The notes under the pieces: model-generated | Databases searched by the model: none | What the model was told of the DNA's origin: nothing | What the model saw: the letters and a program-made list of their open reading frames with translations, nothing else | Position numbers and translations under genes: made by a program | NCBI GenBank assembly: GCA_037952775.1 | Contig: JBANAY010000003.1 | Coordinates: forward strand, 35,774,001-35,838,000 | From: Clonostachys chloroleuca | Lineage: Eukaryota > Ascomycota > Sordariomycetes > Hypocreales > Bionectriaceae | Reading direction: 5' to 3' | Length of the DNA: 64,000 nucleotides | Shown here: one piece after another, positions 44,229 to 55,140 of the stretch | How the letters are laid out: every line of letters begins with the position of its first letter | How positions within the stretch are numbered: position 1 is the stretch's first letter

Positions 44229-45089
44229 TCATAACACGGCCGTCATGGTATTAATGACCCATTGATAACTTCCCAGGAATATGGCGCCACCGATCGAAAT
44301 CCACGTTACTCGGGGCACCACGCCCGCGAAGAACGGCCGCAACCCCTCGTTCCGAGCAATCTGCGAGAAGACCTGGGACACTGACACACGCTGCTCGGAA
44401 AGCATGACCCGCGTCTTGAGGACGTCTAGCGGCGTCGTCAGTGCGGCCGATATACCCCCCGCTATGCTCCCGTACAGCGCGCTCTCCAGGGCCGGGACGT
44501 CTGTGAGCCCTCCACCCCTACCCTCACCCTGCTGCCGCCGCCTCCTCCCCCACGCCTTCATGGCCTCCCACAGCGGGAACTGGATCATGGTGAAGGGCAC
44601 CTCGCGGAAGACGGTGATCCCCCAGCCGCGGTACATCTCACGCCAGACGGCGACCAACCCGCCGCTGGAGTGGTACCGCCCCAGGATGGCGGCGAGGGCT
44701 CGCCGGCTCGAGCCGCCGTGCAGCCCCGCCTGGGCGCGCTGCTTGACGACCTCTGTGGGCACGCGGACGGCGCAGGCGGCGACCTCTCCCGCGCTGCCCG
44801 CGAGCATGTGCACGAGGGGGCTCTCGCGGTCGAGGGGCGTGCGGCGGGCGAGGAGGGCCTTGACGGACTCGTAGGTGCAGAAGAAGAAGGCTGCTCCGGG
44901 CGCGGAGCCCACGACGGCGGAGCCGATGCCGCGATAGATTCCGGAGAAGCCGCCGGAGGGGAAGAAGCCGGCCGAGGACTGGAGGCGGGTCTTGAGGGTG
45001 TCGAGGGGGAAGAGGGAGAGGTCGACTGTCGTGCCTGCGAGGCCGCCCGCGAGGAGGGCGGTTTGGAAGGAGGGTTCTGTGGAGGGCAT
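44229..45089 (-). CDS. Mitochondrial S-adenosylmethionine carrier (Pet8/SAMC-like)
   Basis: A single-exon 286-residue mitochondrial carrier family protein of standard length. Three Px[DE]xx[KR] signatures, one per repeat, mark the three-fold structure: PLDTLKTR (residues 28-35), PTEVVKQR (111-118) and PLDVLKTR (220-227). The segments ALLAGGLAGTTVDLSLFPLDTLKTRLQS, GGFSGIYRGIGSAVVGSAPGAAFFFCTYE and GWGITVFREVPFTMIQFPLWEA are characteristic of the SAM carrier branch (yeast Pet8/Sam5, human SLC25A26). That carrier exchanges S-adenosylmethionine for S-adenosylhomocysteine across the inner membrane. A GC-rich, Arg/Gly-rich loop (GRRRRQQGEGRGGG) near residues 181-194 is an insert before the third repeat. 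The other frames across this GC-rich gene are shadows. Confidence 0.92.
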   Translation of the reverse strand: MPSTEPSFQTALLAGGLAGTTVDLSLFPLDTLKTRLQSSAGFFPSGGFSGIYRGIGSAVVGSAPGAAFFFCTYESVKALLARRTPLDRESPLVHMLAGSAGEVAACAVRVPTEVVKQRAQAGLHGGSSRRALAAILGRYHSSGGLVAVWREMYRGWGITVFREVPFTMIQFPLWEAMKAWGRRRRQQGEGRGGGLTDVPALESALYGSIAGGISAALTTPLDVLKTRVMLSEQRVSVSQVFSQIARNEGLRPFFAGVVPRVTWISIGGAIFLGSYQWVINTMTAVL

Positions 45090-45606
45090 GGCTGCGCGCG
45101 GGGGGCGGCGGAGGGGGCGCCTTCGCTTTCGATTGGGGAGGGTTTGTCGGGCTTGGGCGTGTTAATTGAGCATGGAGATTGTAATTGAGTGATTCTTCGG
45201 AGCTTTGGCACGGAGGAGGGATCGATCGAGCGGTTGCGGATGGGAGGGGTTGGGCCAGAGGCCGCGATAGCTTGGAGCTCTGGTTGCTCAGGTCGCGTGA
45301 GGGCATAATGAAATTTTGGGGCCGAGCTGTGGTTATGGTTATCGATAAGCGGGTGGTCTCCGAAGGTCGGACCCCGAGCTCTCTCGGAGCTCTGTACGGC
45401 GTCCTACCCTATATTGCATCGTGCTGGCGCACAAACTTATCCATCCGACAACTTTTGAATGTGTTTTGGTAGACCTGATGTGTATTCTTCGAGTCTATAT
45501 TGCTTCTAGTGTTTGTTAATCTGGTTTTTCGGTGATTACTTGTTGGTGTGGGGATATGAGCTGTTTGGTGCATTTCAACTCAGTTGGAAGGCAAGCATCA
45601 CTACAC
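45090..45606. other. Promoter region of the carrier gene and intergenic spacer
   Basis: About 500 bp upstream of the carrier start. It includes a perfect 10-bp palindromic run GAGCTCTCTCGGAGCTC-like stretch near 45379-45394. No gene is supported. Confidence 0.35.
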
Positions 45607-46178
45607 TTAACACAAGATAACCACAGCCCAAATGATTAACCAACAATCATAGAAATTACCAGGTACGTGAAATAAGATGTACAACACAGCAGGGGTTAGC
45701 ATGCCCCATTCCCACGGGCCTGCTTCACATGCTATCCCGCATGCTAGTACCCGCCTTGGCCGTCTCCTCTGCAGCCCGCTTAGTCTGTTCCTCAGCTTCG
45801 CAGTCTCGCCGGGGCTGGACGGCGTGTGGTCGCGGTCCGCCCGGATGGCCTCCTCGCTGTCCGACGCCAGCTCTGGCTTCCAGTGGCCCTTGCCCTGCTT
45901 CTGCTTGGCGAGCGAGTCGGCCTTGTGCTTATCGTAGTCCGCGCCTTGGATTAAGCAGGTTAGCAATCAATAGGTTATTGTTGTACGGCCACTCCCAATT
46001 GGATTATTGGATTGATGACGGATTGACGAGAGTGTCGGATTGAATTGGACTTACCGTTGGCTGACTCCTTCAAACCGAGATAGCTACTCGTCGTGAAGGA
46101 AAAGTTTCGGCCGACGGCGACAGGTCCCATTACCGCGCTGCGGAGGGATTGGCTGGTGATGATTGCTCGGGCTGACAT
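45607..46178 (-). CDS. Small mitochondrial protein (FMP16-like), apparent C-terminal frameshift
   Basis: Two exons in coding order 46178-46055 and 45944-45607, joined by a 110-nt intron (GTAAGT...TTGCTAAC...CCAAG). The N-terminus is a typical mitochondrial presequence (MSARAIITSQSLRSAVMGPVAVGRNFSF). The core (KHKADSLAKQKQGKGHWKPELASDSEEAIRADR) matches a pattern I associate with yeast FMP16 and fungal homologues. After ETAKL the annotated frame turns Arg-rich and ends in an unlikely hydrophobic tail. One base over, the other frame reads EQTKRAAEETAKAGTSMRDSM and stops at 45725-45727, which is exactly how such proteins end. One base therefore appears missing near 45790-45793 (a CC/GG pair). Expected intact length is about 105-110 residues. 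Function unknown beyond mitochondrial location. Confidence 0.6.
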
Positions 46179-47960
46179 GGTGACTTGTTTGAGTTGTCGT
46201 ATTCTTAGCCACAGACGGTAAATGTTGACAGCAATTGGCCAGCGGTCAATTCAATTGGTATATACAAGGAGAATATATAGGTCCAAAGGGTGAAGAGGAG
46301 AATGACGCCGAATGAAATAAGAGGCGGGTTGCTGCTGAAGAGCCATATATCGGTCCATGTCTTCTTGACGTCACCACTGGTCATCGCCCCAGGAGCGACG
46401 GCGATGGCGATGGCTTCCACATACGTTAAGAACACTACCCCAGTTTTACCTCGGCGAGATCCATTTATAAGAGACCCATTTGCAACAGCATTGCTAAGCA
46501 CATTGACTACCCTAAGAGTGGGAAAATTAACAAAGTTCAATCGAGATCCCGCATAATGAGGGTTTCCCTAGCGAGGTTCTCATCACAGAGCAATGCTGGC
46601 TATCACACCATATCACCTGTAGATGGCAAACTTTTGAGAGACATGCAATGCGAAAGAGCTCATTCAATGGAACCAAGAAATGCTTGAACAAATCGTGTTA
46701 TTCTCGTCTGGCAAACCCTGGGTATTCCCGGGGGCCAAATACAAGCGCCTAAAAAACATCATACATGACCTGTAATTCCGCTTCCTGCAACAATGTGCAA
46801 AAACACCAGGGCAACCAAAGGCCCGCGATATTTCCCAATGCAACCGTCCCACGTCTCCCAAGATCATGTGTCATTTCCCAAAAACCGCCCACTCCGTATG
46901 CTTGTAGCAGAGAATATCTTCCCCAGACGAGACAAACCAATCCCTCTCATAACTGCCCGAGGGGAATCCTGAAAAAAGGAAAAAGGGAAAAAAATAGTAC
47001 GCAAAGAGAATAATAAACGGAGGACAAATATGTGCTGGTGGTGGCCAATCATCCTTGGAACATGATACAAAGTGAGGCGAGGGACTGGCATCCACCGGTC
47101 GCTCGCCTCACTTTGCCAAGGGGAAGGGCGCAAAACCTCTCAAAATTCGACCAACTCCAGATGATCCCAAATAAACCAGGCTCCAGCTCCTAAGTATGCG
47201 CAATCAAGACAACGCTCACCACTGCCCCAAGCTCTTTCCCAGAAATGACACAACAGGTTATCCGTTGACCAACCCAATAAAAAAAGCACTCCTTCTATGT
47301 TGTGTTCTTTCTCTCTTTGATGATTTCATGAAGCCATGATGCAAAATGAAGAGAAGATATTTTGGTAGTTTTTTTCCCGGTAAGCAAACGTCGCCACTCA
47401 TTCCCGTGATAATAATAAGTCATGGCTGGTATTCCGAATTTCCCCAGACCGCCCAGGTGACACCGACGCAAAAAAGCATCAATAACTTTATAAAAAAGTG
47501 CAAGAACCGTAATTAAAACGCCCAAAGGTGGTCGTCCAGCTTCGTCTTTAGGAGCGGACACCAATTCCCAAAAGAATATGTTTTTTGTTAAAACGAGAAC
47601 GAAAATGGTATCGATCTGTCTTGTGACGCGCCAGTTGTATCCTCGTATAAAAATCCTTTGTCGGTAAACAGGGGTATTGTCGAATTAGTTGTTGTACAGA
47701 TAGGGTGTTTTCATAAAAATTGTGCAATGAGCCAACAGAAGATCCACTTGCTTCAAGCAGATGGACCGAAGAAGATTAAAATTTAAAAAAATTTCATGAG
47801 GAGTACCAGCCCGCCGAGAAGATCGTTGCCAAAATGCCAAGTTCAACCTTTAGGGGTTGGTGACCGCCAAGACGACAGCTGCAGACGGGTCATCTTACAG
47901 GGTCATGGATGCGGAGATAACATCGATGACCGTGGAAGATTCGGAGAGCACACGACGGAT
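46179..47960. other. Intergenic region
   Basis: About 1.8 kb without a supportable gene. The 111-aa frame at 46205-46540 (minus) has a hydrophobic stretch but no start context or homology pattern. The right half, A/T-rich with several A runs on the + strand, should include the 3' UTR of the Ser-rich gene. Confidence 0.4.
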
Positions 47961-48578
47961 TTACCATCGTCGGCCCATGGACTGCTGCATCTTGGCGGGA
48001 GACACCGATGAAGGAGGGCTTGACATGGTGATGCCGGTGGCCGGGTTGATGATGGGAATGGCATTGCGGCCGCGGGTGGCTGCAGGTTGGTGGAGCTTCA
48101 GGCTGGGCTGGCTATAGGTAGGGGGAGGAACAAAGGGAGGGGAGGCCGAGTTGAGCAAGAAGCCGGGAGCAACACTCTGGGGTTGTTGCGTGGGGGAGGA
48201 TTGAGGAGAGTTGCTCGCCAGCGAAGATCGCTCAGATGAACTCGAGATGGAGACCAACTGAGGCGATGACCTGTTAGACGCCGATCTAGAGCTGCAGGGC
48301 GAACCGAAGGGACTACTCACGTCAACCTCGGTCAAGAGACCAGGGCAGAACTCCATATCGTCCTCGAGATCGAACGAGCGGCTGGTCTCGAACTTCATGC
48401 GGAAGGCTGAGAGAGCGGCGGAGTCGTTGAGCTCCTTCATGCTGCGCACGCCTCGGAATTGCCTTTGGGTGTTCTGCGACATGGACAGACGAGGAGCTCG
48501 ACGATTGCGGCCGCCGTGGTTGTGAGTGGGAGCTGCGGGGTGCGCGGAGTGCGCATTGTGCATGCTATAGTACGACAT
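47961..48578 (-). CDS. Conserved Ser-rich fungal protein of unknown function
   Basis: The protein begins MSYYSMHNAHSAHPAAPTHN. It has a compact conserved-looking block, QRQFRGVRSMKELNDSAALSAFRMKFETSRSFDLEDDMEFCPGLLTEVD, then a Ser/Pro/Gln-rich tail ending in SPAKMQQSMGRRW. An intron is likely at 48258-48320 (GTGAGT ... GTCTAAC ... CCTCAG, 63 nt). It keeps frame and has no stop, so the unspliced frame is 205 aa and the spliced product 184 aa. Splicing gives LLTEVDLVSISSSSERSS, which reads more naturally than the inserted residues. There is no signal or membrane segment. Probably a regulatory, disordered protein; no function is claimed. Long pyrimidine/purine-biased upstream DNA suggests a long leader. 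Confidence 0.65.
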   Translation of the reverse strand: MSYYSMHNAHSAHPAAPTHNHGGRNRRAPRLSMSQNTQRQFRGVRSMKELNDSAALSAFRMKFETSRSFDLEDDMEFCPGLLTEVDVSSPFGSPCSSRSASNRSSPQLVSISSSSERSSLASNSPQSSPTQQPQSVAPGFLLNSASPPFVPPPTYSQPSLKLHQPAATRGRNAIPIINPATGITMSSPPSSVSPAKMQQSMGRRW

Positions 48579-51235
48579 GGTCTAATTGTGTGATGTGTAT
48601 GCGCAATTAAACCAAAACACGGGAGTGCTTTGGCTGGTGTTGAAGAAGTTGCGTTGTGCTGAGTTCGCCGTTGGTCTGCGCCGTTGTTGCTGTGCGGGAT
48701 ATTACAGCAAACAAACAAAAACAAGAAAGGCCGGTCTAGGAAGCGAAGCGAAGGCGAGAGAGAGCAAGAAGGATCCAAAGGAGATTCGTTGGTCTGGAAG
48801 AGTTGCAATGGTCGTTTAAGATGCTGATGCGAGAAGGAAGAGCGGTGTTGGTGGGAGGTGTTTGTATGTGTGCGAGACGAGAGAGTTGTGCGTGGGTGGG
48901 TGGGTTCAAAGAGGTAGGTAGGAGGCGTAGGTAAAGAAGCAGGAGCTGGGAAGGAAGAGGGAGGTGTCTAATGTGGACGGGCGGGAGAGGACTTGAATTC
49001 GGGGGATGACAGGCAGAGGGTTTTGTTGGTTGGGGCCCTGGGAGATGGGCACACCGCTGGCGAATGGGGTGCTGCAAACGGGGGACCCACTTCCTTCGCC
49101 ACCGCCGGGTTCTGGTCTAACTCATTGAGCGCTAGACTGCATTCGGCCCCAGGAACGTCCTAGAGGCGCCACGGAGCAATTTTTGGGTGTGTTTACGCAT
49201 ACGTAGTGTGTACCTGATGGGCTGCCGCACAGTGTAAGCAGCGCATACAAGGACAGTACCGCACCCACGCTACAGGCTACCCTGGCCGGGACCAAGCCAA
49301 ACCGGGCCAGAACCAGCTGGCTTCGTCCAGGAGGGACAAGACAGACGGAAGCAGGGCAAGACAGTCAACAAACAGCGCCATGGGTGCAGACCGTCCCGTC
49401 AGCGCCTCTGATCTGTCCTCCGTCCAGCGCGGAACCAGTGCTCAAATTAGAAGACCCCCTCCTAAAAATTGATCCGTCTCCGAAGGCAATGGAAGTAAGC
49501 TTCTCTTGCCCATCCGGCCCCTCACTTGGCTGCAGGTCGTCGTTCAAAATAGTAGCATCGAACCTGTTCGCTTCCGTGCGTCGTGGTTGGGCAACGTCCT
49601 TGGGGAACCATCCAAGCAGGTTAGGCAATAAGGTGGTTGGAATGAAGCGCTCCCCTCCCTACCTCCCACCAGCTCACTCGCCTGGCTACCCACCAGAGTA
49701 TGATCAGGGGAGTACAAGTGTACATACGAGACTCAATGTTTGGCCAAGAACGGGGTCGCCCCCCAATGGTGTGGCCAATCTCCTTGTCGCACATGACCCG
49801 AACGCATCTCCACCGGTACACAGCAAGTAGTAGATCATGCACCCATTGTTTGACATGCCACTCCTGCCACCAGGCGAGTCCGGCGCTTGCCCTGTGGTGA
49901 TCTCTCGTTGTTCTCCAATGTTCTGCAAAAGGCACGAAATCGCATCAGGTCAAGGGTGGTTGTTCCAAGACTGCCGCGATGGCCGATAGCGCAGGAAATA
50001 GTCTATGGACCGAGAGTTGCTCGACCTCTGGCTTTGCTTGGTAACCCAGGAATCTTCGACTCTCTATCCTCACATTCCATAAGTCACACCGGTACCGTGA
50101 ATCATTTGCCCATGTCTGATTTGTTGACTTTGTTGACTCTCACTGTGGGCGACCCCTGTTGTGGAGCATTGTGCAGAAAGAAACATACACTGTCCCATCT
50201 GTCGTTCAGGTGGTAGACTCCTGGGCCTTGGTAATCTCTTGGGTCATGCAATCCAATACATCGAGCAGGTACTTCGGGAGGTACCTGTGCGCGCGCGGGT
50301 CTGCAGCGCTCCCCCTACTCGAATTGGATTTGGAGGGTATTGGATGGTTCACCACGCACTATGTGGTTCCCTGGCACCCATGCAGAAGGGAGAGCCACCA
50401 ACAAGGCGCGTAAATTTTAGCCCGCCTCTCGCCAGTGGCTCAGTGGGTGGGCTGGGGCGAGAAGGAGGGCGGCTATCTGTTGTGATTGGGCTCAGAGCTG
50501 GCCACTGGGGGGGACCAGGCAAGCCTGGCCTGCATCGAGGTAGGCTGTGATCGCATTGCACTGTGGACGGGTGTGGTGTGGTGGTGTGAGCTATCACCCG
50601 CGAAGGTACCCAGGTCACCTGCCTGGCGGGGCTCCGCACTGCCCGCTTACAAGCATATTTCTCAAGCGGTATTTCGCATCGGTATCGGGGCGGTCGTCTC
50701 CTGAGGCAGGGCTCCCCGGATTGGTAGGTGGCTCTGCCGCTGGCCGATAGTCGAGGAAATATAGTCTTTGGTGAGATTAATCAATTTGCCGCAGCGATAG
50801 TACGTAAACTGGGCAATCTGGAGTGATATATGATACCTTTGACTAACTACCCGCAGTAAGGGGTTGTGTCGTGCAGTCACTTCCCACCTTTCAGATCCCT
50901 GAGGGTTAGTAGCCTGCTGCCGGCACCGCACGACGGTCAGCCTTGGTGAGAGTGTAAGTCGAAAATCAATAATGAATCAATGCATCTGGGATTTACTGGG
51001 AGTATGCAGTAATTAAGCTTTGGGATGGGGAACATTAGTTTTTTCTTCTTTTTTTTCCTGTCCTTCTGTCTCCAACGTTCGTGCCCGAAAGTGTATCGAA
51101 GCATGTAAAGATGGAGCACCTAAAAAATGAAATCGCCCGCAAAAAATGTAGCTCACCAGTGACTAACTGCGAGTCTCTTCTCAACCACATCTCATCGATT
51201 TCTTCGAAGAGGGAAGCAACAACACTAGCACAACA
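48579..51235. other. Long divergent intergenic region
   Basis: About 2.7 kb between two divergent genes. The left 400 bp are purine-rich on the + strand (leader of the Ser-rich gene). No domain-bearing frame is seen. A TGACTAA heptamer at 51160-51166, 70 bp before the SAICAR synthetase ATG, resembles a weak Gcn4/CpcA-type site, which is plausible for a purine gene but unproven. Confidence 0.4.
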
Positions 51236-52329
51236 ATGTCTGGCACAGTGGTCACCTCAATCGGCCTCACCTCCCTGCCCTTGCTCTCGGTGGGCAAGGT
51301 CCGGGAGCTCTACAAGATCGACGAGTCAACGCTGCTCTTCTCCAGCACGGACCGCATCTCGGCGTACGATGTCATCCTGAAGAACGGCGTGCCCAACAAG
51401 GGCTTCATCCTCACCCAGCTCACGGCCCATTGGATCTCCGTGCTTACCGATAAGCTGCCGTCCCTCAAGACGCACCTGCTTAGCCTCGAGCCGCCCAACG
51501 GCCTGACCCCGGCCGACGCCGACAAGGTACGCGGCCGTAGTATGCAGGTCCGCAAGCTCAAGATCTTCCCCATCGAGGTCATCATCCGTACGTTGGTTCC
51601 CCCTCTATGACTCGGCATTATGACTCGGCATTTGGATCGGCATATGCGGCTCATTTGTCGTTGGCCAACCCGCCTGCACCAGGCTTCGAGTCGGGATAAT
51701 AAGCTGACTTCGAGCTTCACCTACTGTGCATGTAAGCCAGCTAACTCATCGTCCCAGGTGGCTACATTACTGGCTCGGCTTGGAAGGAATACCAGAAATC
51801 CGGCACGGTCCACGGCATTCCCCAGCCCGCCGGCCTGGAGCAGTGCTCTGCCTTCCCTGCAGGCCCTATCTACACACCCAGCACCAAGGCTGAGCAGGGC
51901 GAGCACGACGAGAACATCTCGCCAGAGCAGGCCGCCGCCGTGCTGGGCGAGTACGCGAGCCGCATAGAGGAGCTCGCCCTTACCGTGTACAAGGCTGGCG
52001 CCGAGTACGCACTGGAGCGGGGCATCATCATCGCCGACACCAAGTTTGAGTTTGGGTTGGACGAGGAGACGGACGAGGTTGTGCTTGTGGACGAGATCCT
52101 GACACCGGACTCGTCTCGGTTCTGGCCCGCCGACGCCTACCAGACCGGGCGCGACCAGGACAGCTTCGACAAGCAGTTCTTGAGGAACTGGCTGACCAAG
52201 GAGGGTCTCAAGGGCAAGGAGGGTGTGGCCATGCCCGCCGATATTGCTGAGACCACCGGCGCTAAGTACCAAGAGGTGTTTGAGCGCCTGACCGGTAAGA
52301 AGATAGAGGATGTTGTTAAGACATCTTAG
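51236..52329 (+). CDS. ADE1: Phosphoribosylaminoimidazole-succinocarboxamide (SAICAR) synthetase
   Basis: Two exons, 51236-51587 and 51758-52329, with a 170-nt intron (GTACGT...CAGCTAACTC...CCCAG). They encode 307 residues, the normal length. The enzyme joins aspartate to CAIR using ATP in the eighth step of purine synthesis in the cytosol. Motifs include GKVRELYKIDESTLLFSSTDRISAYDV (N-terminal ATP-binding region), [34 protein letters not shown] across the splice junction, GIIIADTKFEFG, and VLVDEILTPDSSRFWPADAYQTGRDQDSFDKQFLRNW. The splice junction completes the highly conserved VRGYITGS, which confirms it. Convergent with the MFS transporter gene. Confidence 0.95.
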
Positions 52330-52770
52330 TCTCAAACAGAAGTGACAATAAAAAAAAGGCGTGAAGAAGAATGGTCGATGTATCACCCTCTCACGGGATA
52401 GATCATCGTACAAGCACACTTAGATTTATTTGGTTTGTTTCTACTGCCCTTTGAAACAGAAGCAAAAAATTACATCGAGCGAATACTAAACCGTACTCAA
52501 GGCACTCTTGTGTTATATTTCTATGATTCTGTGTCGCATATTGTACGTCTAATATCAAATTTTATCTAGCGCTGTCTACCATCTCATCTGTCAACGACGA
52601 CTCTTTAAGGTCGTAGTCCCGAAGCCCATTATGGCCTTACCCCGAATTGCTCTCGCCCTCTAAAATGCAATTCTCTATTATCTGTTTACTTTAGAATGCA
52701 ACCAGGAATGCCATTTCACTGATGAAACCCTCAAACCCGCTCCTCTTCCGGCATCAAGTGAAACTCGGCT
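52330..52770. other. Convergent 3' spacer
   Basis: About 440 bp between two genes that end towards each other. AT-rich. No gene seen. Confidence 0.45.
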
Positions 52771-54523
52771 TTAACCAGTCTTGACTGTCTCATACTGGCT
52801 CTTGGCCCGGATCCGAGCCCCAAACTTGAAGAGGACCCAGGGCACAGGGAGGAGGGCGAGGGCGATGAAACCCAGCAAGCTCGTCGCCCAGCTAATTCCG
52901 AGTCGCTGGTACACTGCTCGAAGGGAGACCCTCGGTTAGCACGCCATTGTCTCACATATCTCGAATTAGGGACTTTGTGTGAAAAGGTCAAGCGGGAAAC
53001 CTACTCTGGATCGTGAACAGTGGGAACACCCCGGCGAACCCATACCTCGCCAGCGTGTTGGCGCTCGCGGCACTGGCGACGACGCTCCCGTGGTAGGTGT
53101 CGGAGGTGTACTGGATGGTGCTGACGAAGACGCACAGGTTCCCCCACGCGAAGGGGATGATGGCCGCGGCGGGACTGGCCCACGAAACGTCCTCGCGGGC
53201 GGTCCAGGCGAACCAGAACAGGCCGACGGGCAGGCCGACGCTGCCGATCATGGCCGGGTAGAGGCGGTGCTCCGGCGGCACCTGGTGCGGCGGGTATTTG
53301 GAGGATTGCTTCCGGTAGATGAGGGCGTCGCAGAGGATGACAGTGACGAGACCGAGGACGCAGCCGATGACGATGGAGAGGAAGACGAGGCCGGACTGCT
53401 CGAGGGTGAAGTGGTACATCCGCCCGAAGGTGTAGGGGACGGCGGCGAAGAAGCTGAAGAGGGTGCCGAACTCGGCGGAGACGTAGAGGGCGATGAAGCC
53501 GACGATGGGCTCGAGGAGGAGCATGCGGACGGGGCGGATGAGGGCGATGAGGACGAACATCTTTAGGCGGTCGCCCAGGGCTGGGGATTTGGGGACCGGC
53601 TCGCCCCTTTTCTTCGCCAGGCGTTGTTTAAGGATCGGGTGGTATGTCTCCTGGGTGGTCAGTGTGATGGCGATGCAGAGGACGGCGAGAAAGAGTTGTG
53701 TCCATTGAGTCCATCTCCAACTCTTTCTCGACACAGCGAAGGAACCAATGACTGGGCTAGTGACGGGATGATTAGCGAAAAGGACAACAGCATAGGCAAG
53801 TGTTCACTTCTTTCATACCCAAACCCAGGCCCTAGAAAGGGCATCAGGATGAATACAGCGGAGGCCGGGCCGCGAGTTCGCGGAGGGAAAATGTCGGACA
53901 AGGACCCGGCAGCTGTGGCCAGGACAGGAGCCCAGCAGAACCCAGACATGAAGCGGAGGAAGCAAAGTGCCCCGAAGTTGTTGGTGAAGCCGGCACCCAA
54001 GGCGAATACACCACCCAGGGGCACCGAGCCCAGATAGACGGGATGTCTCCCCCACGTTTCGGAGAGAGGACCGCCTACAACAGGACCAAATCCGAGGGCA
54101 ACGACGTAGAGTGTCAAAGGGAGGATGGCAACCGTGCTAGAGACGTTGAATTCTTCCATGAGTTGTGTGCGGGCTGGACTGCTAATTGATGTCGATATGG
54201 AACTAAACCCAAACACTGATCAGAACTCGCCAAAACCATAGCAGGGGAAAGGAAACAGAACACGAAGAGCGTTCTTGGTAATTGCCATCTTACGCTAGAA
54301 GAGCTGCCAATGAAAGGCTGGAAATATGCAGGACCTTCTTGCTTGCAGGCCAGTTCCACGGGTTATGAGGATCCTTCATCCACTCTTCCTCGCTCATATT
54401 GAGAACTCCCGCAGCCTCGGGAACACCCTCATTCGCTTCCTTCAAGGAAGGTTGTGTATCCGGCGACTCTTCATTTGCCGTAACCGACCCAGTTGGGGTC
54501 ATGTCGCCGTCTCGAGTGCCCAT
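52771..54523 (-). CDS. MFS transporter, DHA1 multidrug/polyamine type
   Basis: A four-exon gene for about 502 residues. Exons in coding order: 54523-54294, 54202-53819, 53756-53005, 52913-52771. The cytosolic N-terminus ends with the family motif DPHNPWNWPASKK. Next come the first helix and LMEEFNVSSTVAILPLTLYVVALGFGPVVGGPLSETWGRHPVY (motif A). Then LGPGFGPVIGSFAVSRKSWRWTQW is completed by the second splice (motif C region), followed by the central loop TYHPILKQRLAKKRGE and the C-terminal helices with VPPEHRLYPAMIGSVGLPVGLFWFAW. These place it with the Tpo/Flr1-like proton antiporters at the plasma membrane; the substrate cannot be read. The last exon ends with a hydrophobic helix and KSQYETVKTG. 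The first acceptor is the least certain: GTTTAG (54205-54203) is preferred for frame. Confidence 0.88.
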
Positions 54524-55140
54524 GATCCAACAACTGGAAAGTGAGTATATACCAGCCCAACTCGAATTGAATAACGCAATAAATTTATTTTTATTTCCAT
54601 CGTACAGCCCTGGGAGCGAACATGTCTTTTATTTGTTTTCTTCTCCACTTGGCCGTGCGGCTCTCGTTAAGCGTAATGTGGTGTATCATTAACCGGAACC
54701 ATTATGTCAAGCTCCCCGTCGCTAGAGCTCGCGACGCGAAGCGCGAAGATGACAAGCACCTCAGTGCTGACGAATATGAGAAGAGTCACCGATCAATGAA
54801 TTCTTTGAAACTTTGCACCATTCGTAGCGGGAATCTCAATCAATAGAAGTGCATGACCAACTTAGAATTAATACGCATCATTCGGTTGGAGAGGTGGCTC
54901 AGAACACGACATTTGATTCATAAGATTAAAATGACAAAACCCGCCCGATCCTGGACGAATCCCCTGTGGCGATTTCCCTTCATTATTGCATATGTACATA
55001 CAGCGACGCTCACTAGATCTAGTTCCCGAGCGTCGTGAGGGAGACAGCGAAATCCGAACCCGCTGCCCCTGAGGAATTGTGAATATGGCTGGCTAAAAGA
55101 ACAAGAAGATAGGTATAGAGACTGATTGTCCCTTCACGCC
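54524..55140. other. Intergenic region
   Basis: About 620 bp, AT-rich, between two genes on the minus strand: the MFS promoter and the bZIP gene's 3' UTR. No gene seen. Confidence 0.4.

Noticed and set aside
44585..45306. Three long Pro/Ser/Arg-rich frames overlapping the mitochondrial carrier
   Set aside because: They are shadows of a very GC-rich gene; the carrier frame has all three family signatures.
46205..46540. 111-aa frame with a hydrophobic stretch, perhaps a membrane protein
   Set aside because: Poor start context, no family pattern, and it lies in an otherwise non-coding spacer.
49986..50770. Two similar ~28-bp stretches (near 49988 and 50740, TGGCCGATAG...AGGAAATA...GTCT)
   Set aside because: Similarity does not extend beyond that length and has several differences; probably chance or too old to interpret.
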